Shown in pieces: positions 24,926-33,942 of a stretch of 36,330 nt of DNA. This stretch comes from Chitinophagaceae bacterium (lineage in GTDB: Bacteria; Bacteroidota; Bacteroidia; Chitinophagales; Chitinophagaceae). The position numbers and the translations under genes were made by a program. Position 1 is the stretch's first letter. Every line of letters starts with the position of its first letter. A model generated the notes under the pieces. That model did not search any database. It saw nothing but the letters and a program-made list of their open reading frames with translations, and had not been told where the DNA came from. The stretch covers positions 1 through 36,330 of the forward strand of contig CANGQQ010000006.1 in NCBI GenBank assembly GCA_947456025.1, given 5' to 3'.

Positions 24926-25891
24926 ATGCATTCATTTGAACAACTGCTCCAACAATTTGAAGATTATTTCGGAAAACGTCATTTTCCCGATCAACCATCC
25001 ACACTATACGATCCGGCACAATACATATTAGGAATCGGAGGGAAGCGGGTAAGGCCGGTCTTATGCCTGATGGGGAATGAACTATTTGATGAAATTCATC
25101 CCGATGCCTGGTCGGTTGCCGTATCGGTGGAATTGTTTCACAATTTTTCGCTGATTCATGATGACATCATGGATCAGGCCCCTCTGAGAAGAGGGAAGGA
25201 TACCGTTCATCATAAATACGGAGTGAACACGGCCATTCTTGCAGGTGATGCCATGTTAATTATGGCCTATGATTACCTCTACAAAATTTCATCCGAAAAC
25301 CTGAAAACAGTCCTCGGATTGTTTAACAAAACAGCCCTTCAGGTTTCCGAAGGTCAACAACTGGACATGGACTTCGAAAAACGGACAACCGTTTCGTTGC
25401 AGGAGTATATGCACATGATCGAACTCAAGACATCCGTCTTACTGGCGTCAAGTCTTGAAATGGGCGCTGTAATAGGAGGTGCAAGCGAACGAAATGCCAA
25501 ACATTTGTATGAATTTGGCCGGAATCTCGGCATCGCGTTTCAGATTCAGGACGATTACCTTGATGCCTTTGGCGACCCCGCCAAATTCGGAAAACAAGTA
25601 GGAGGTGATATCCTGTCAAATAAAAAAACCTTTTTGATGATCCACGCACAGGAAACGGCAGACGCAGCGGCAAAAGAACGGTTAATGCTTTTACAAGAGC
25701 AAAACCCTTCCGATAAAGTGGAGCAGGTGTTGTCTATTTTCAGAGAAGCTTCCGTTGATGAATGGGCGCTGGAACTCAAAAACAGTTATCTCGAGAAAGC
25801 ATTGCACCATCTTGAAGAAGTTGCAGTTACCGCATCCAGAAAAGATGCATTGCGTCAATTGGCCGCTTTTTTGGTTCAGCGGGACTATTAA
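24926..25891 (+). CDS. Polyprenyl diphosphate synthase (trans, short-chain type likely)
   Basis: This enzyme condenses isopentenyl diphosphate with allylic diphosphates. The protein has 321 aa. GGKRVRPVLCL (38-48) binds IPP, the first Asp-rich motif is DDIMD (79-83) followed by APLRRG, and the second is DDYLDAFGD (209-217). Phe at position -5 before the first motif is typical of short-chain (C15/C20) products, but chain length cannot be settled from this alone. The product could feed menaquinone, undecaprenyl or carotenoid routes. It is the last gene of the operon. The only hairpin after the stop is the kynA terminator, which lacks a T-tract in this direction. Confidence 0.88.
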   Translation: MHSFEQLLQQFEDYFGKRHFPDQPSTLYDPAQYILGIGGKRVRPVLCLMGNELFDEIHPDAWSVAVSVELFHNFSLIHDDIMDQAPLRRGKDTVHHKYGVNTAILAGDAMLIMAYDYLYKISSENLKTVLGLFNKTALQVSEGQQLDMDFEKRTTVSLQEYMHMIELKTSVLLASSLEMGAVIGGASERNAKHLYEFGRNLGIAFQIQDDYLDAFGDPAKFGKQVGGDILSNKKTFLMIHAQETADAAAKERLMLLQEQNPSDKVEQVLSIFREASVDEWALELKNSYLEKALHHLEEVAVTASRKDALRQLAAFLVQRDY

Positions 25892-25927
25892 AAAATCGGG
25901 CGATTCAAGTTTAATGAATCGCCCGAT
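25889..25927 (-). terminator. Terminator of the tryptophan dioxygenase gene
   Basis: The perfect 13-bp stem ATCGGGCGATTCA / TGAATCGCCCGAT (25895-25927) has a 7-nt loop. Read on the minus strand it is followed by six Ts, so it fits the kynA transcript. On the plus strand the hairpin has no T-run and could only weakly stop the prenyl synthase operon. Confidence 0.85.
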
Positions 25928-25949
25928 CTCTAAGTTATACGCGTTCGTT

Positions 25950-27014
25950 TTAAACACCCGCAAATCCCAAGGACCGGATCAATTCTTTAGGCAAAACAGG
26001 CATTTTCTTACGTTCAATTAAAAACGTTGACAACGAGGAGAGATCTCTAAACACATAATGCTGCTGTACCGCTCCGTCCAGATATCCTGCACCTGAAGTG
26101 TTTCCGGTACCTACACGCATACCAATCATTCGACGAACCATTACCAGATGTTTGTGTCTCCATCCCGCAAGCCAATGATCTACCTCAATCAGTTTATCCA
26201 GAATTTGAAAAGACAACTGAAACACCGGAAAATCACGGTACATCATAATGAAAAGTGCCGACCGACGTGCAGCATCACTCAATGTATCAACCTGGGCGGC
26301 ATTTTCACGCATGAACGCAGCATCAAAATCATCCAACTTAGGCAATTCCCGTTCTGTAAGACTTGCTTTGTATAACGCACGATAGTCGCTCCAGAACGGG
26401 TGGGTTGTAGTTTCGTTTTGAAAAGCAGGCTGATAAGAGTTCCAATACCTGGAATCGAAGAATGGCATACGTTCCAGCCATCGGTTGATCAGTTGTAAAA
26501 TGGTGGGTTCACTTTCCAAAGAGTGAATGGAGTTGTAATCCTGTGGATCAAAACCACCTTCATTAGTCCGCTTGTAATAGTCTTTGTGGTGCCTGTTTTC
26601 CATTTTTAAACCCAATGTAGCTTCTACCAAACGAAACTGAAGACTCTGAAAACCGGAAGCAGGCGTTAAAAGATTCCGGAATTCCAGAAAATCCAGTGGG
26701 GTCATAGTATCCAGAATCGTTATTTGCTGATTGAGTAATTCGAGTATTTTAACCACACGGTTTAAGCGATGGCGACAAAGGTTCAAATCTTCCGAATTGT
26801 CATCAACAACCTCTTTGGAAAAGACTTTCCGGACAAAATCCAGTTCAAACAAAATTTGCTTGAACCACAATTCATACGCCTGATGAATGACAATGAATAG
26901 CATTTCATCGTGAGCAGGCGTGTTGCCTTCCTTAAAACTAAGAGGTTGCTGACTGTTTAAAATTTGTTCCAAACCAAGGTAAGTAGAATAGTATTGACCG
27001 GCATTGGGGTTCAT
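25950..27014 (-). CDS. kynA: Tryptophan 2,3-dioxygenase
   Basis: This heme enzyme opens the indole ring of L-tryptophan to N-formylkynurenine, the first step of the kynurenine pathway. The ATG at 27014 (MNPNAGQYYSTYLGLEQIL) gives 354 aa and the family N-terminus; the longer ORF to 27110 crosses the promoter. Family blocks seen are HDEMLFIVIHQAYELWFKQILFELD (substrate and heme contact), LDTMTPLDFLEFRNLLTPASGFQS.QFR, and DHWLAGWRHKHLVMVRRMIGMRVGTGNTSGAGYL near the C-terminus with the heme-ligand His region. The usual GTGGSSG reads GTGNTSG here. No other kynurenine-pathway gene is in the window. Divergent from gyrA. Confidence 0.9.
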   Translation of the reverse strand: MNPNAGQYYSTYLGLEQILNSQQPLSFKEGNTPAHDEMLFIVIHQAYELWFKQILFELDFVRKVFSKEVVDDNSEDLNLCRHRLNRVVKILELLNQQITILDTMTPLDFLEFRNLLTPASGFQSLQFRLVEATLGLKMENRHHKDYYKRTNEGGFDPQDYNSIHSLESEPTILQLINRWLERMPFFDSRYWNSYQPAFQNETTTHPFWSDYRALYKASLTERELPKLDDFDAAFMRENAAQVDTLSDAARRSALFIMMYRDFPVFQLSFQILDKLIEVDHWLAGWRHKHLVMVRRMIGMRVGTGNTSGAGYLDGAVQQHYVFRDLSSLSTFLIERKKMPVLPKELIRSLGFAGV

Positions 27015-27018
27015 ATAG

Positions 27019-27052
27019 CAAAATTTAGGGCGGCAAGGTAAACTATTTTCAA
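27019..27052 (-). promoter_or_regulatory. Possible promoter of kynA (TTG-N23-AAATTTTG)
   Basis: On the minus strand TTG (27050-27052) is followed after 23 bp by AAATTTTG (27019-27026), a 7/8 match to TAnnTTTG. The box ends only 4 bases before the ATG at 27014, which would make the mRNA leaderless. The stretch between here and the gyrA promoter (27053-27210) shows nothing else I can name. Confidence 0.35.
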
Positions 27053-27210
27053 GATATGTTTTTATGCGTTTGATCATCATCAGGCGAACAAAAACAGTGG
27101 ATTCCGGCAAAAAACGAGCCTGAAAAAACGACTGCGGATGCGACCGGTTTTCTTTTCCACAACTGCCTGATTTTTGTTGAAAAACAATCCGGAATTAACC
27201 CCATTTTCAA

Positions 27211-27241
27211 TTGAGAATCAAGCTGCTTTTCGGTATCTTTG
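27211..27241 (+). promoter_or_regulatory. Promoter of gyrA (TTG-N20-TATCTTTG)
   Basis: TTG (27211-27213), a 20-bp spacer and the full -7 match TATCTTTG (27234-27241) form the clearest promoter in the window. It excludes the ORF-track TTG start at 27239, which overlaps the -7 box, and supports the ATG at 27260 with a leader of about 13 nt. Confidence 0.7.
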
Positions 27242-27259
27242 GCAGCCTTAATTGAGAAT

Positions 27260-29836
27260 ATGGATCATACAGAAAATACAATGGAAAATGGAGACTCGAA
27301 CATAGGTCGTGTCATCCCGGTGAATATTGAAGAGCAGATGAAAACAGCCTACATCGATTACTCTATGTCGGTAATCGTTGGTCGTGCACTTCCGGATGTG
27401 CGGGATGGATTAAAACCCGTACATCGTCGCATCTTGTATGCGATGAACGAACTGGGACTTCAATACAACAAAGCATACAAGAAAAGTGCCCGTGTAGTTG
27501 GGGAAGTACTTGGTAAATACCATCCACATGGCGATAGTTCCGTTTATGATGCAATGGTGAGGATGGCACAGGAGTGGAGTATGCGTTACACATTGGTTGA
27601 CGGACAGGGTAACTTCGGAAATCAGGATGGAGACGGACCAGCGGCCATGCGTTACACAGAAGTTCGCATGGAACGTTTGACCGAAAGTATGATGGATGAC
27701 ATCGACAAGGAAACCGTTGATTTCAATCTCAACTTCGATGATTCCGAAAAAGAACCTTCCGTTTTACCAAGTAGAATACCCAACTTATTGGTTAATGGTT
27801 CCAGTGGTATTGCCGTAGGTATGGCTACCAATATGATGCCGCACAACCTTAGTGAGGTAATCGATGGTTGTATAGCCTACATCGACAATCGTGAAATCAC
27901 GATTGATGAACTGATGCAGTATGTAAAGGCGCCTGATTTTCCAACAGCCGGTACCATCTATGGAATGGAAGGTATTAAAGCCGGATTTCATACAGGACGA
28001 GGCAGGGTTGTGCTGCGTGGCAAGGTCTCCATTGAAGCAAAATCAAGCGGAAGAGAACAAATCATCATCACCGAAGTGCCGTATCAGGTCAACAGAGATA
28101 CCTTAACGGATAAGATCGGGCAATTGGTAAACGACAAAACCATTGAGGGGATTGTTCACGTCAACAACGAAAGTAATCAGAAAGAAGGTACCCGGATTGT
28201 CATTGATCTGCGAAGAGATGCCGTTGCAAATGTCATTGTCAATCAGTTGTACAAATACACCGAGTTGCAAACATCTTACGGCATCAACAATGTGGCATTG
28301 GTTAAAGGAAGGCCACGTACATTGAATCTGAAAGATCTGATTTCTGAGTTTGTCGAATTCAGGCACGAAGTGGTTGTTCGTCGTGCGCGTTATGAACTTC
28401 GAAAAGCACAGGAACGGGCTCATATCTTGCAAGGCTACCTGATTGCCTTGGATCATCTGGATGAAGTCATTAGTTTGATCCGTAGTTCTGCCACACCTGA
28501 AATTGCAAAAGAAAACCTGATCAATGCAGGATGGGGACTGGATGAAATTCAGGCGAAAGCAATTCTGGAATTGCGTTTGCAACGGTTAACGGGCATGGAG
28601 CGCGACAAAATCAAAAACGAGTACAATGAACTGATGAATTTGATTGCCCATTTGAATGAACTGTTGAGCAACGAGGGAATGCGTTATGAACTGATAAAGA
28701 AAGAATTGATCGAGATCAAAGACAAATACGGCGATAAACGTCGTACCGAAATCACCTACCTGGACGATGAAGTCCGGATGGAAGATCTCATCAAGGAAGA
28801 GGATGTTGTTATTACGATTTCACATCTGGGTTATGTAAAGAGAACATCTACAACCGAATACAGACAACAACGCAGAGGCGGAAGAGGGGCCATTGGAAGT
28901 AAAACCCGTGAAGAAGACTATGTTGAACATTTATTTGTTGCGTCCACGCATCACACCTTATTGTTCTTTACCGAAAAAGGAAGATGCTACTGGTTAAAAG
29001 CCTATGAGATTCCGGAGGGCGATAAAACCAGCAAAGGAAGAGCCATTCAAAACCTGATGCAACTGAGTCCAGACGACAAAGTTCGTGCCATCATTGATGT
29101 CAAAAACATTGAAGATGAAGAGTTTATAAAAAACCATTACATCGTCCTTTGTACCCGTAAAGGAATCATCAAAAAGACAATTTTGGAGGATTTCAGCAGA
29201 AGAAGAGCAACCGGGGTCAATGCTATCACGATTGTTGAAGGCGATCAGCTACTGGAAGCTAAAATGACGGACGGAAACAGCGAAATCATGATGGCTGTCA
29301 AAAGCGGACGCGCGATACGTTTCCCGGAAGAAAAAGTCCGTTCCACAGGAAGAGGAGCGATTGGTGTTGCAGGAATTGAGGTTGACGATGAGAGCGATGA
29401 AGTTGTTGGTATGATTTGTGTGAATAAAGATGATCGTTCACGCACTGTTTTGGTGGTTAGTGAAAAAGGGTATGGAAAACGTACCGCTGTAGATGAGTAC
29501 AGAATAACCAATCGCGGAGGAAAAGGAGTAAAAACGATTAATGTCACCGACAAAACAGGATCGCTGGTTGGTATTATGGAAGTAACCGAGAAAGAAGATC
29601 TGATGATCAGTTGCAAAAGCGGTATTACCATCCGCATGGCAATCAATCAAATCAGTGAACTGGGTCGCGCTACACAGGGAGTTCGTTTGATTCGGATTGA
29701 TGAAGGCGATGCGATAGCCGCTATCAGCAGAATTGAAGAAGCGGATGAACTCATTGAAAACGATGAAAACGCTCCGGAAGGCACTTTGCCCGAAGAACCG
29801 AATGCATCAACCGAAAGCAATGAGGTAGTCGAATAA
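27260..29836 (+). CDS. gyrA: DNA gyrase subunit A
   Basis: GyrA cuts and rejoins DNA in the A2B2 gyrase that introduces negative supercoils using ATP. From the ATG at 27260 the protein has 858 aa. The winged-helix breakage domain has [11 protein letters not shown] and the active-site Tyr132 in [10 protein letters not shown]. The C-terminal pinwheel contains the GyrA box QRRGGRG (537-543), which separates GyrA from ParC, and several further blade repeats ([15 protein letters not shown]). The quinolone-determining region is [10 protein letters not shown], with Ser93 and Asp97 at the E. coli Ser83 and Asp87 positions, so no classic resistance substitution is seen. An acidic tail ([16 protein letters not shown]...ESNEVVE) ends the protein. 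It has its own promoter; the TPR gene follows after 45 bp. Confidence 0.96.
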   Translation: MDHTENTMENGDSNIGRVIPVNIEEQMKTAYIDYSMSVIVGRALPDVRDGLKPVHRRILYAMNELGLQYNKAYKKSARVVGEVLGKYHPHGDSSVYDAMVRMAQEWSMRYTLVDGQGNFGNQDGDGPAAMRYTEVRMERLTESMMDDIDKETVDFNLNFDDSEKEPSVLPSRIPNLLVNGSSGIAVGMATNMMPHNLSEVIDGCIAYIDNREITIDELMQYVKAPDFPTAGTIYGMEGIKAGFHTGRGRVVLRGKVSIEAKSSGREQIIITEVPYQVNRDTLTDKIGQLVNDKTIEGIVHVNNESNQKEGTRIVIDLRRDAVANVIVNQLYKYTELQTSYGINNVALVKGRPRTLNLKDLISEFVEFRHEVVVRRARYELRKAQERAHILQGYLIALDHLDEVISLIRSSATPEIAKENLINAGWGLDEIQAKAILELRLQRLTGMERDKIKNEYNELMNLIAHLNELLSNEGMRYELIKKELIEIKDKYGDKRRTEITYLDDEVRMEDLIKEEDVVITISHLGYVKRTSTTEYRQQRRGGRGAIGSKTREEDYVEHLFVASTHHTLLFFTEKGRCYWLKAYEIPEGDKTSKGRAIQNLMQLSPDDKVRAIIDVKNIEDEEFIKNHYIVLCTRKGIIKKTILEDFSRRRATGVNAITIVEGDQLLEAKMTDGNSEIMMAVKSGRAIRFPEEKVRSTGRGAIGVAGIEVDDESDEVVGMICVNKDDRSRTVLVVSEKGYGKRTAVDEYRITNRGGKGVKTINVTDKTGSLVGIMEVTEKEDLMISCKSGITIRMAINQISELGRATQGVRLIRIDEGDAIAAISRIEEADELIENDENAPEGTLPEEPNASTESNEVVE

Positions 29837-29881
29837 ATTGATTTATAGCAAATTACATTTATTAATTAAAAATAAATTTAA

Positions 29882-31150
29882 ATGAAAAATCTTTTCCTTC
29901 TAGGAATGTCGCTGTTTCTGATTTTTGGATTCGGCAGTGCCCAGGACTTAAAGAAAGTACGTAATGCGTATGAAAAAAAGGATTGGTTGAAAGCAAAAGA
30001 GGCGGTTGACCTTTTATTGACCAATGAAAAAGAGCAAAAAAGTTGGGAAGGCTGGTTTTATAAAGGAATGATTTACGGACAAATCGCTAAATCTGCCGAT
30101 TTAAAATCCGGTACTCCGGATGCCTGGAACCAATCCATCGAAGCCTATCAAAAAGCCATGGAACTGGATCCAAAACAATCAGAGACCTATATGGCGTTAC
30201 GCAGTTATCCCATTTTTGACAACTATCTTGAAATCCAAAAAGAGGCCAATGAATTGTATAATAATCAGGATTACAAAGGCGCCCTGGATAAATACAAGCA
30301 AGCCAACCGTGTTGGAAGATTTATTTACAACAACAAATGGGCGCTAAGTGAAGTAGATACCGTTTTATTTTACTATGCAGGAGCTGCTGCCATGCAATCG
30401 GACAATACCGAGGATGCGGTTCAGTTCTTTCAGAAATTATGTGACGCTTCGGTTAGTGGAGAAGGTTTTGATATGTGCTATCGGTATGTAACTTACTATT
30501 ACAATAAAAAAGGAGATCAGGTCAACACAGCTAAATATACCACACTTGGACGTAAATTATACCCAAGCGACACTTATTATGATAAGCTGGACCTGGATAA
30601 TGAACGTAAAAACGGCGTGGGACCTAGTTTATTTGCCAAATACGAGACTGTCCTGCAACGTGAATCCAAAGATTATGAGATTCGGTTCGATTTTGCTGCC
30701 GAAATGTTCAATTGGCTGTACATGGACCAAAAAGCAACAAATGAAGAGAAACCGATTTATTTTGAAAAAATCGTCAATCAACTAAAACAATGCATCGAAA
30801 TTGATCCCAAAAATGCCGATGCGCATCTTTTGATGGGCAAAACGTATTTCAATGAAGCTGCGGCGATCCAGGATGATTTGAAAACGATCAAAGGTGCAAC
30901 ACCGGCCGATACTCAAAAGAAGGTTGAATTAAAAAAGAAAATGGAACTGCGCATGAATGAATCCTTACCGTATTTAGAAAATGCGTTGGCCATTTTTGAA
31001 GCAGTAGATCCTGAAAGTTTCAAAAAGGACAAACGGCTTAAAAACGAATACAAGAACACGCTTTACATTTTAGTGGATGCGTATCGTTTTCTGGGTAACA
31101 AGGAAAAGGAGCAGTATTACGACAAAAAATATCAAGTACTCAATCAATAG
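29882..31150 (+). CDS. Secreted tetratricopeptide repeat protein
   Basis: A 422-aa protein with a signal peptide (MKNLFLLGMSLFLIFGFGSAQ, likely cleaved after AQ) and TPR-like helical pairs through most of its length, for example AWNQSIEAYQKAMELDPKQSETYMAL, YKGALDKYKQANR, QLKQCIEIDPKNADAHLLMGKTYFNEAA and a last helix pair up to LGNKEKEQYYDKKYQVLNQ. It is probably periplasmic and acts as a protein-binding scaffold; no enzyme motif is present and I cannot name a partner. The start is ATG in an A-rich context without Shine-Dalgarno. TACATTTA at 29854 (7/8 match) may be its own promoter, although co-transcription with gyrA is possible. A terminator follows. Confidence 0.85.
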   Translation: MKNLFLLGMSLFLIFGFGSAQDLKKVRNAYEKKDWLKAKEAVDLLLTNEKEQKSWEGWFYKGMIYGQIAKSADLKSGTPDAWNQSIEAYQKAMELDPKQSETYMALRSYPIFDNYLEIQKEANELYNNQDYKGALDKYKQANRVGRFIYNNKWALSEVDTVLFYYAGAAAMQSDNTEDAVQFFQKLCDASVSGEGFDMCYRYVTYYYNKKGDQVNTAKYTTLGRKLYPSDTYYDKLDLDNERKNGVGPSLFAKYETVLQRESKDYEIRFDFAAEMFNWLYMDQKATNEEKPIYFEKIVNQLKQCIEIDPKNADAHLLMGKTYFNEAAAIQDDLKTIKGATPADTQKKVELKKKMELRMNESLPYLENALAIFEAVDPESFKKDKRLKNEYKNTLYILVDAYRFLGNKEKEQYYDKKYQVLNQ

Positions 31151-31172
31151 GAGAATTCAACGATACTGTTTT

Positions 31173-31208
31173 AAAGAAGGCTATCCATTGGGTAGCTTTC
31201 TTTTTTTA
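31173..31208 (+). terminator. Rho-independent terminator after the TPR gene
   Basis: AAAGAAGGCTA and TAGCTTTCTTT pair (one G-T) around a small inner CC/GG stem with a bulged T, followed by a run of seven Ts. Confidence 0.75.
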
Positions 31209-31260
31209 ACAGCTCATATGGGATGGATGCTTAAAATTAAGCTACTTAACATAATATTAA

Positions 31261-32235
31261 TTATGCGTTGAAATAACTGATTTCAGAACGAAAGTCCAGG
31301 TATGGATAAAGCTTTGACAATGCCTCAGCTTTAAGGAGATTCCTTTTTAGAAAATCACGGTGCTGACTGGAATCCGAATGAAATGGTTTGTGTTTACGCG
31401 CAATAACCAGTTGCCGAATCTCCGTCAATAATGCTTTGGTAGCAGGATCAAAAGCATAATCCGTAAAATGTTCCATCACAAATTGCGTGGCGGCATAATT
31501 GGGATGCGCCAGATCGATATCATAAAACCGGTAATCTCTCAAAACATCTATAACGAGTTCATAAGCCGGAAAATAAAACAAACGGTCAAATTTTTGAACC
31601 AAATGATGCACCGTTTCAATTAATCGTGCCTTGCTACGGTTGTTCTCGGATACACCATCACGTAAATGACGGACCGGACTGATCGTAAAAATGATTTTTA
31701 ACTTCGGATTGAAATGAAACAATTGATGGATAGTATTGTCCAAGCCAGCGATTTGCTCATCGATCGGAATCAGATACTTTTCAAACCAAGATGCAGGCGC
31801 TTTATGACAATTAGCGACATCCCGACGTGTTTCTTGCAACTTATAGACAAAGGAAGAACCGAGGGTTATAATCAACCAGTCGGCCTCTTTCAAAAAACGA
31901 TGTGCATTTTGTTGTGATGCATTGATGCCATTCAGGCATAAGTCACGATCGGGATTGGAAAAACGACTGTGATGATCCCAACTTTGATACAATTCATTGT
32001 ATAAATGCAAATCAGCATCCGAATATTGACGATTCTGAATATAAGAAACCAAGCTTCGGCAAACACTGGCAGGTTCAAACAAAATACCGTTTGGATTTTG
32101 GAGCGTTTGGAATTTGGATTCGGACAAACTATTTCCGATATGCTCTGTAAAGCAAGACCCAATCAACATTACTTTATGTGCATACGTGATGGGTGCCGGT
32201 AAAGGCTTGATATCGATGTGTGTAAAGAAATTCAT
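31261..32235 (-). CDS. GSCFA domain protein
   Basis: A 324-aa protein of the GSCFA family, named for the motif seen here as MLIGSCFTEHIGN (residues 23-35). Members have an SGNH/GDSL-hydrolase-like fold; the Ser27 in GSCF is the likely nucleophile position, DWLIITLGSSFVY is a central strand block, and DLAHPNYAATQFVMEHF (HPNY) probably carries the histidine. The substrate is unknown. No signal peptide is seen. It is last in the minus-strand operon rlmB - HMG-CoA lyase - GSCFA, and its ATG overlaps the lyase stop by 4 bp (ATGA), so translation is coupled. Confidence 0.85.
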   Translation of the reverse strand: MNFFTHIDIKPLPAPITYAHKVMLIGSCFTEHIGNSLSESKFQTLQNPNGILFEPASVCRSLVSYIQNRQYSDADLHLYNELYQSWDHHSRFSNPDRDLCLNGINASQQNAHRFLKEADWLIITLGSSFVYKLQETRRDVANCHKAPASWFEKYLIPIDEQIAGLDNTIHQLFHFNPKLKIIFTISPVRHLRDGVSENNRSKARLIETVHHLVQKFDRLFYFPAYELVIDVLRDYRFYDIDLAHPNYAATQFVMEHFTDYAFDPATKALLTEIRQLVIARKHKPFHSDSSQHRDFLKRNLLKAEALSKLYPYLDFRSEISYFNA

Positions 32236-33089
32236 GATTTAAATAATTCATCAGCGATCAGCAGACTTTCGGCCAGGGCTTCCTTATCAATGGACAGCGG
32301 AATATGTTGTTCATCTAAAAAAGAGAGAATACTGACTGTATCCATGTTTCCGACCAATTCATCCTTGGCCATGGGGCAACCGCCAATTCCCCTTAAAGCT
32401 CCATCAAACCGTACACAACCCGCCTTGTATGCGGCATCCATTTTCGTCTTCCAGTTGGCATTTGTAGCATGCAAATGAACTCCAATTTCACAATCAGGTA
32501 ATTCCTGAATCATGAATGAGGTCATTTGATGAACTTGTTCAGGTGTGGCAATTCCTACAGTATCAGCCAAAGACAAAATCCGTATCCCCATTTGTGCAAG
32601 TTGATTTCCCCATTCAAATACAATTTCTTCATTCCAGGGATCGCCATATGGATTACCAAATCCCATCGATAAGTAAACCACCAATTCTTTCTTGCTCTTT
32701 TCACAAGTGGAAAAAATGGTCTCCACTCGTTTCAACGATTCTGCAATCGAGCTATTGGTATTCCTTTGCTGGAAGGTTTCTGAAACAGAAAACGGGAAAC
32801 CCAAGTAAGTGATTTCATCAAATGCCGCAGCCTCTTCAGCACCACGTTCGTTGGCGATGATCGCCAGTAGTTTAGAGTTGGAATTTTCTATTTGCAATTT
32901 TGAAATAACTTCCTTGGTATCCGCCATTTGAGGAATCGCTTTGGGCGAAACAAAACTTCCAAAATCCAGGGTATGAAACCCTACTTTTAATAAGGATTGT
33001 ATATAGCGGACCTTTTGTTCGGTTGGAATCTGTTGTTTCCATCCTTGCATTGCATCACGCGGACATTCAATAAGTTTGATTGGCGGCAT
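32232..33089 (-). CDS. Hydroxymethylglutaryl-CoA lyase (Bacteroidota-type, divergent)
   Basis: This enzyme cleaves HMG-CoA to acetyl-CoA and acetoacetate, the last step of leucine degradation. The protein has 285 aa and a DRE-TIM barrel. Compared with human HMGCL, the Arg41/Asp42 pair is kept (ECPRDAMQ), SFVSPKAIPQM is kept, Asp204 is in LADTVG, the metal-binding His pair is HLH, and the flexible-loop cysteine is in GIGGCPMA with the metal-ligand Asn in VGN. Two differences are seen: human Glu72 (IETTSFVSP) aligns with Asp (LDFGSFVSP), and the residues after HLH read ATNAN instead of DTYG. It lies 18 bp after rlmB and overlaps GSCFA. No other leucine-degradation gene is in the window. Confidence 0.87.
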   Translation of the reverse strand: MPPIKLIECPRDAMQGWKQQIPTEQKVRYIQSLLKVGFHTLDFGSFVSPKAIPQMADTKEVISKLQIENSNSKLLAIIANERGAEEAAAFDEITYLGFPFSVSETFQQRNTNSSIAESLKRVETIFSTCEKSKKELVVYLSMGFGNPYGDPWNEEIVFEWGNQLAQMGIRILSLADTVGIATPEQVHQMTSFMIQELPDCEIGVHLHATNANWKTKMDAAYKAGCVRFDGALRGIGGCPMAKDELVGNMDTVSILSFLDEQHIPLSIDKEALAESLLIADELFKS

Positions 33090-33107
33090 CGTTGGTTATT
33101 CTTTGCG

Positions 33108-33872
33108 TTAAATTCGTTGTTTCATGGCTTCATACAGAATCATACCGGTTGCAACCGATACATTCAATGATTCAAATTGATTGTGCATGGGAATTTGAAA
33201 CCGTTCATCACAAATCTTCATTAAGGCTGGATAGATTCCATGCTCTTCTCCACCCATCACAATTGCACAAGGCTCTTTAAAATTGCAATCGTATATTTTT
33301 TGCGCAGCAGTCATTTCACTGGCGAATACTTTAACTCCATTCAGATGCAGTTCATCAACTGCCTTCATCAAACTATTGACTCTGCAAACAGCAATGTGTT
33401 CCAAGGCTCCGGCACTTGTAAGCAAAGCATCTTCATTTAATGCGCCCACTCCCTTCTCCGGTATAACCAAAGCCTGTACACCACAGCACCAGGCAGTTCG
33501 GGCAATTCCGCCAATATTCCTTATATCTGTAATTCCATCCAGCAGTAAAAACAAAGGCACCTCTCCCCTTTCAATTACCCACGATAGTACATCCTGTAAA
33601 TTCTGATAACGGATTTTGGATAACACCGCAATGATACCGCCATGATCGGCAATATGAAAACTGTTCAATTTCTCAACAGGGACTTTATTAATGGGTACAT
33701 TCCTTTGAAAGGCCAGTTTTTGAATCTCCTCATAGTCATCACCACGAAATTGATTGAGAACATAAATACGTTCTAATTCCTTCCCTTCAACCAATGCCTG
33801 ATATACTGTTTGAGAACCGGCCAGAAGTGTTGACTTCTTTGGGCGTTGCTGTTTTTGTCGGAATTGTTTCAC
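33108..33872 (-). CDS. rlmB: 23S rRNA 2'-O-methyltransferase, TrmH/SpoU family (RlmB-like)
   Basis: A SPOUT-class enzyme that 2'-O-methylates a guanosine of 23S rRNA (G2251 in E. coli). An N-terminal substrate-binding domain (LLAGSQTVYQALVEGKELERIYVL) is followed by the knotted catalytic domain with motif 1 LLDGITDIRNIGGIARTAWCCGV, motif 2 AIVMGGEEHGIYP and motif 3 FESLNVSVATGMILYEAM. I use the GTG at 33872 (VKQFRQKQQRPKK, 254 aa). The ORF-track TTG at 33887 lies inside the T-run of the metK terminator, so it is less likely. Related TrmH paralogues cannot be excluded as the exact target. It is first in the rlmB - HMG-CoA lyase - GSCFA operon. Confidence 0.85.
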   Translation of the reverse strand: MKQFRQKQQRPKKSTLLAGSQTVYQALVEGKELERIYVLNQFRGDDYEEIQKLAFQRNVPINKVPVEKLNSFHIADHGGIIAVLSKIRYQNLQDVLSWVIERGEVPLFLLLDGITDIRNIGGIARTAWCCGVQALVIPEKGVGALNEDALLTSAGALEHIAVCRVNSLMKAVDELHLNGVKVFASEMTAAQKIYDCNFKEPCAIVMGGEEHGIYPALMKICDERFQIPMHNQFESLNVSVATGMILYEAMKQRI

Positions 33873-33883
33873 GATGCAAAGAA

Positions 33884-33925
33884 ACAAAAAAAGAAACCCA
33901 TAAACAGATTCGTTTATGGGTTTCT
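33884..33925 (-). terminator. Rho-independent terminator of metK
   Basis: The perfect 14-bp stem AGAAACCCATAAAC / GTTTATGGGTTTCT (33892-33925) with a 6-nt loop is followed, on the minus strand, by a run of Ts. It lies 17 bases after the metK stop and directly before rlmB. Confidence 0.92.
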
Positions 33926-33942
33926 ATAAGAATATAGACTGA

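Noticed and set aside
28103-28582. 159-aa minus-strand ORF inside gyrA
   Set aside because: It lies fully antisense to a strongly conserved gyrA segment, has no recognisable domain and no promoter; it is a shadow ORF.
29245-29646. 133-aa minus-strand ORF in the gyrA C-terminal region
   Set aside because: Ser/Pro/Ile-rich translation produced by reading conserved blade repeats backwards; no independent support.
27260-29836. Topoisomerase IV ParC as an alternative to GyrA
   Set aside because: The GyrA box QRRGGRG and multiple C-terminal blade repeats are present.
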